This document shows, one piece after another, positions 5,253 to 5,642 of a stretch of DNA of 5,642 nt. Each line of letters starts with the position of its first letter. The stretch's first letter is position 1. Origin of the DNA: Methanobrevibacter sp. (GTDB lineage: Archaea > Methanobacteriota > Methanobacteria > Methanobacteriales > Methanobacteriaceae); NCBI GenBank assembly GCA_016838945.1, contig JADLKP010000150.1, positions 1 to 5,642 of the forward strand. The letters run 5' to 3'. A program made the translations under genes and the position numbers. A model generated the notes under the pieces. That model was not told the origin of the DNA. It worked only from the letters and a program-made list of their open reading frames with translations, and did not search any database.

Positions 5253-5555
5253 CTTATATCAAAAATAGATACAAAAATAGTTATAAAATTTGATTATACT
5301 CTAAATAATTTTTATAATCTATATTTTACCTGCTCTGGAATCAATCCATTTAAATTAAAATAATATCATAAAAGTTTTAAATAAGTTTAAAACCCGCCCA
5401 TAAAGGTTATTGTTAGTTATGATTTTTATAGTATTTAAATATTGTCAATATTTTAGTTTTTATTTTATTATTTTCAGCTATTTTTTAATATATATTACCC
5501 TATATTTAATATGTCTTTAAAATGTTTCAGATATTTCTTGATATATTTATATATG

Positions 5556-5592
5556 GTTTTAATAAGATATAGTTTTAATAAGATATAGTTTT
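5556..5592. repeat. 16-bp tandem repeat, two copies plus a degenerate third
   Basis: TTTTAATAAGATATAG occurs at 5557-5572 and 5573-5588, followed by a further TTTT and preceded by a shared G. A related word, CTTTAATAAAATATGG (5605-5620), matches 13 of 16 positions. It lies in noncoding sequence at the right end of the window; no function is apparent. Confidence 0.85.
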
Positions 5593-5642
5593 CTTATAAT
5601 GCAGCTTTAATAAAATATGGCATTAATATATTTTTTTTATTG

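Larger units (their letters stand above)
4992..5642. other. 651-bp A+T-rich region with no protein-coding gene upstream of rps3ae
   Basis: No coding gene on either strand. From left to right it contains the rps3ae ribosome-binding site (GGAG at 5002-5005), two adjacent dyads (5064-5092), a hairpin-rich stretch (5138-5252) with locally higher G+C, a plain A+T-rich stretch with a small G+C patch (5391-5408), and 16-bp tandem repeats (5556-5592). Any gene to the right must lie beyond the window. Confidence 0.75.

Noticed and set aside
5391..5408. AACC...GGTT inverted repeat with a G+C patch as a terminator
   Set aside because: Only a 4-bp stem with a 10-nt loop and no gene ending nearby on either strand.
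4992..5642. tRNA or other known RNA gene in the gene-free right end
   Set aside because: No cloverleaf, no TTCAAATC-type T-arm, and G+C far too low across most of the region for an archaeal tRNA or rRNA.

Overview
The window looks like chromosomal DNA of a low-GC euryarchaeal methanogen, most likely a Methanobacteriales member of the Methanobrevibacter type. Three of the four genes are archaeal families: an archaeal-type cofactor-independent phosphoglycerate mutase (ApgM), an archaeal/eukaryotic ribosomal protein (S3Ae, also called eS1) and a DUF92 membrane protein. The fourth, GlmM, has the archaeal motif pattern. The spacers are extremely A+T-rich, the coding sequence moderately so, and the clearest ribosome-binding site (GGTGAT before apgM) is of the kind used by these methanogens. 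The genus is an inference from family content and base composition.

All four genes lie on the minus strand, so transcription runs from high to low coordinates. From right to left: an A+T-rich spacer with no gene (4992-5642); rps3ae (4410-4991); a 425-bp spacer (3985-4409) with a triple 17-bp repeat next to a TATA-like element; a DUF92 membrane protein gene (3286-3984); a 525-bp spacer (2761-3285) with U-rich repeats and a palindrome; apgM (1522-2760); and glmM (135-1481), 40 bp after apgM and probably in the same transcript. The left end (1-134) is A+T-rich sequence holding the U-tract of the glmM terminator.

Functionally, ApgM (2-phosphoglycerate/3-phosphoglycerate) and GlmM (glucosamine-6-P/glucosamine-1-P) place central carbon flow and amino-sugar precursor supply in one transcript. 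That fits a gluconeogenic methanogen that needs UDP-GlcNAc for glycans and, in Methanobacteriales, for pseudomurein. S3Ae is a small-subunit ribosomal protein. The DUF92 protein has no proven role in archaea; the plant relative VTE6 suggests isoprenyl-phosphate phosphorylation.

The genes are ordinary. The more interesting signals are in the spacers: a compact nested-hairpin region upstream of rps3ae that could be a small RNA on the plus strand (5138-5252), three tandem operator-like dyads before the DUF92 gene (4024-4078), and stop codons placed inside the loops of terminator-like hairpins at the ends of both glmM and rps3ae. I see no CRISPR array, tRNA, rRNA, transposon or phage gene.
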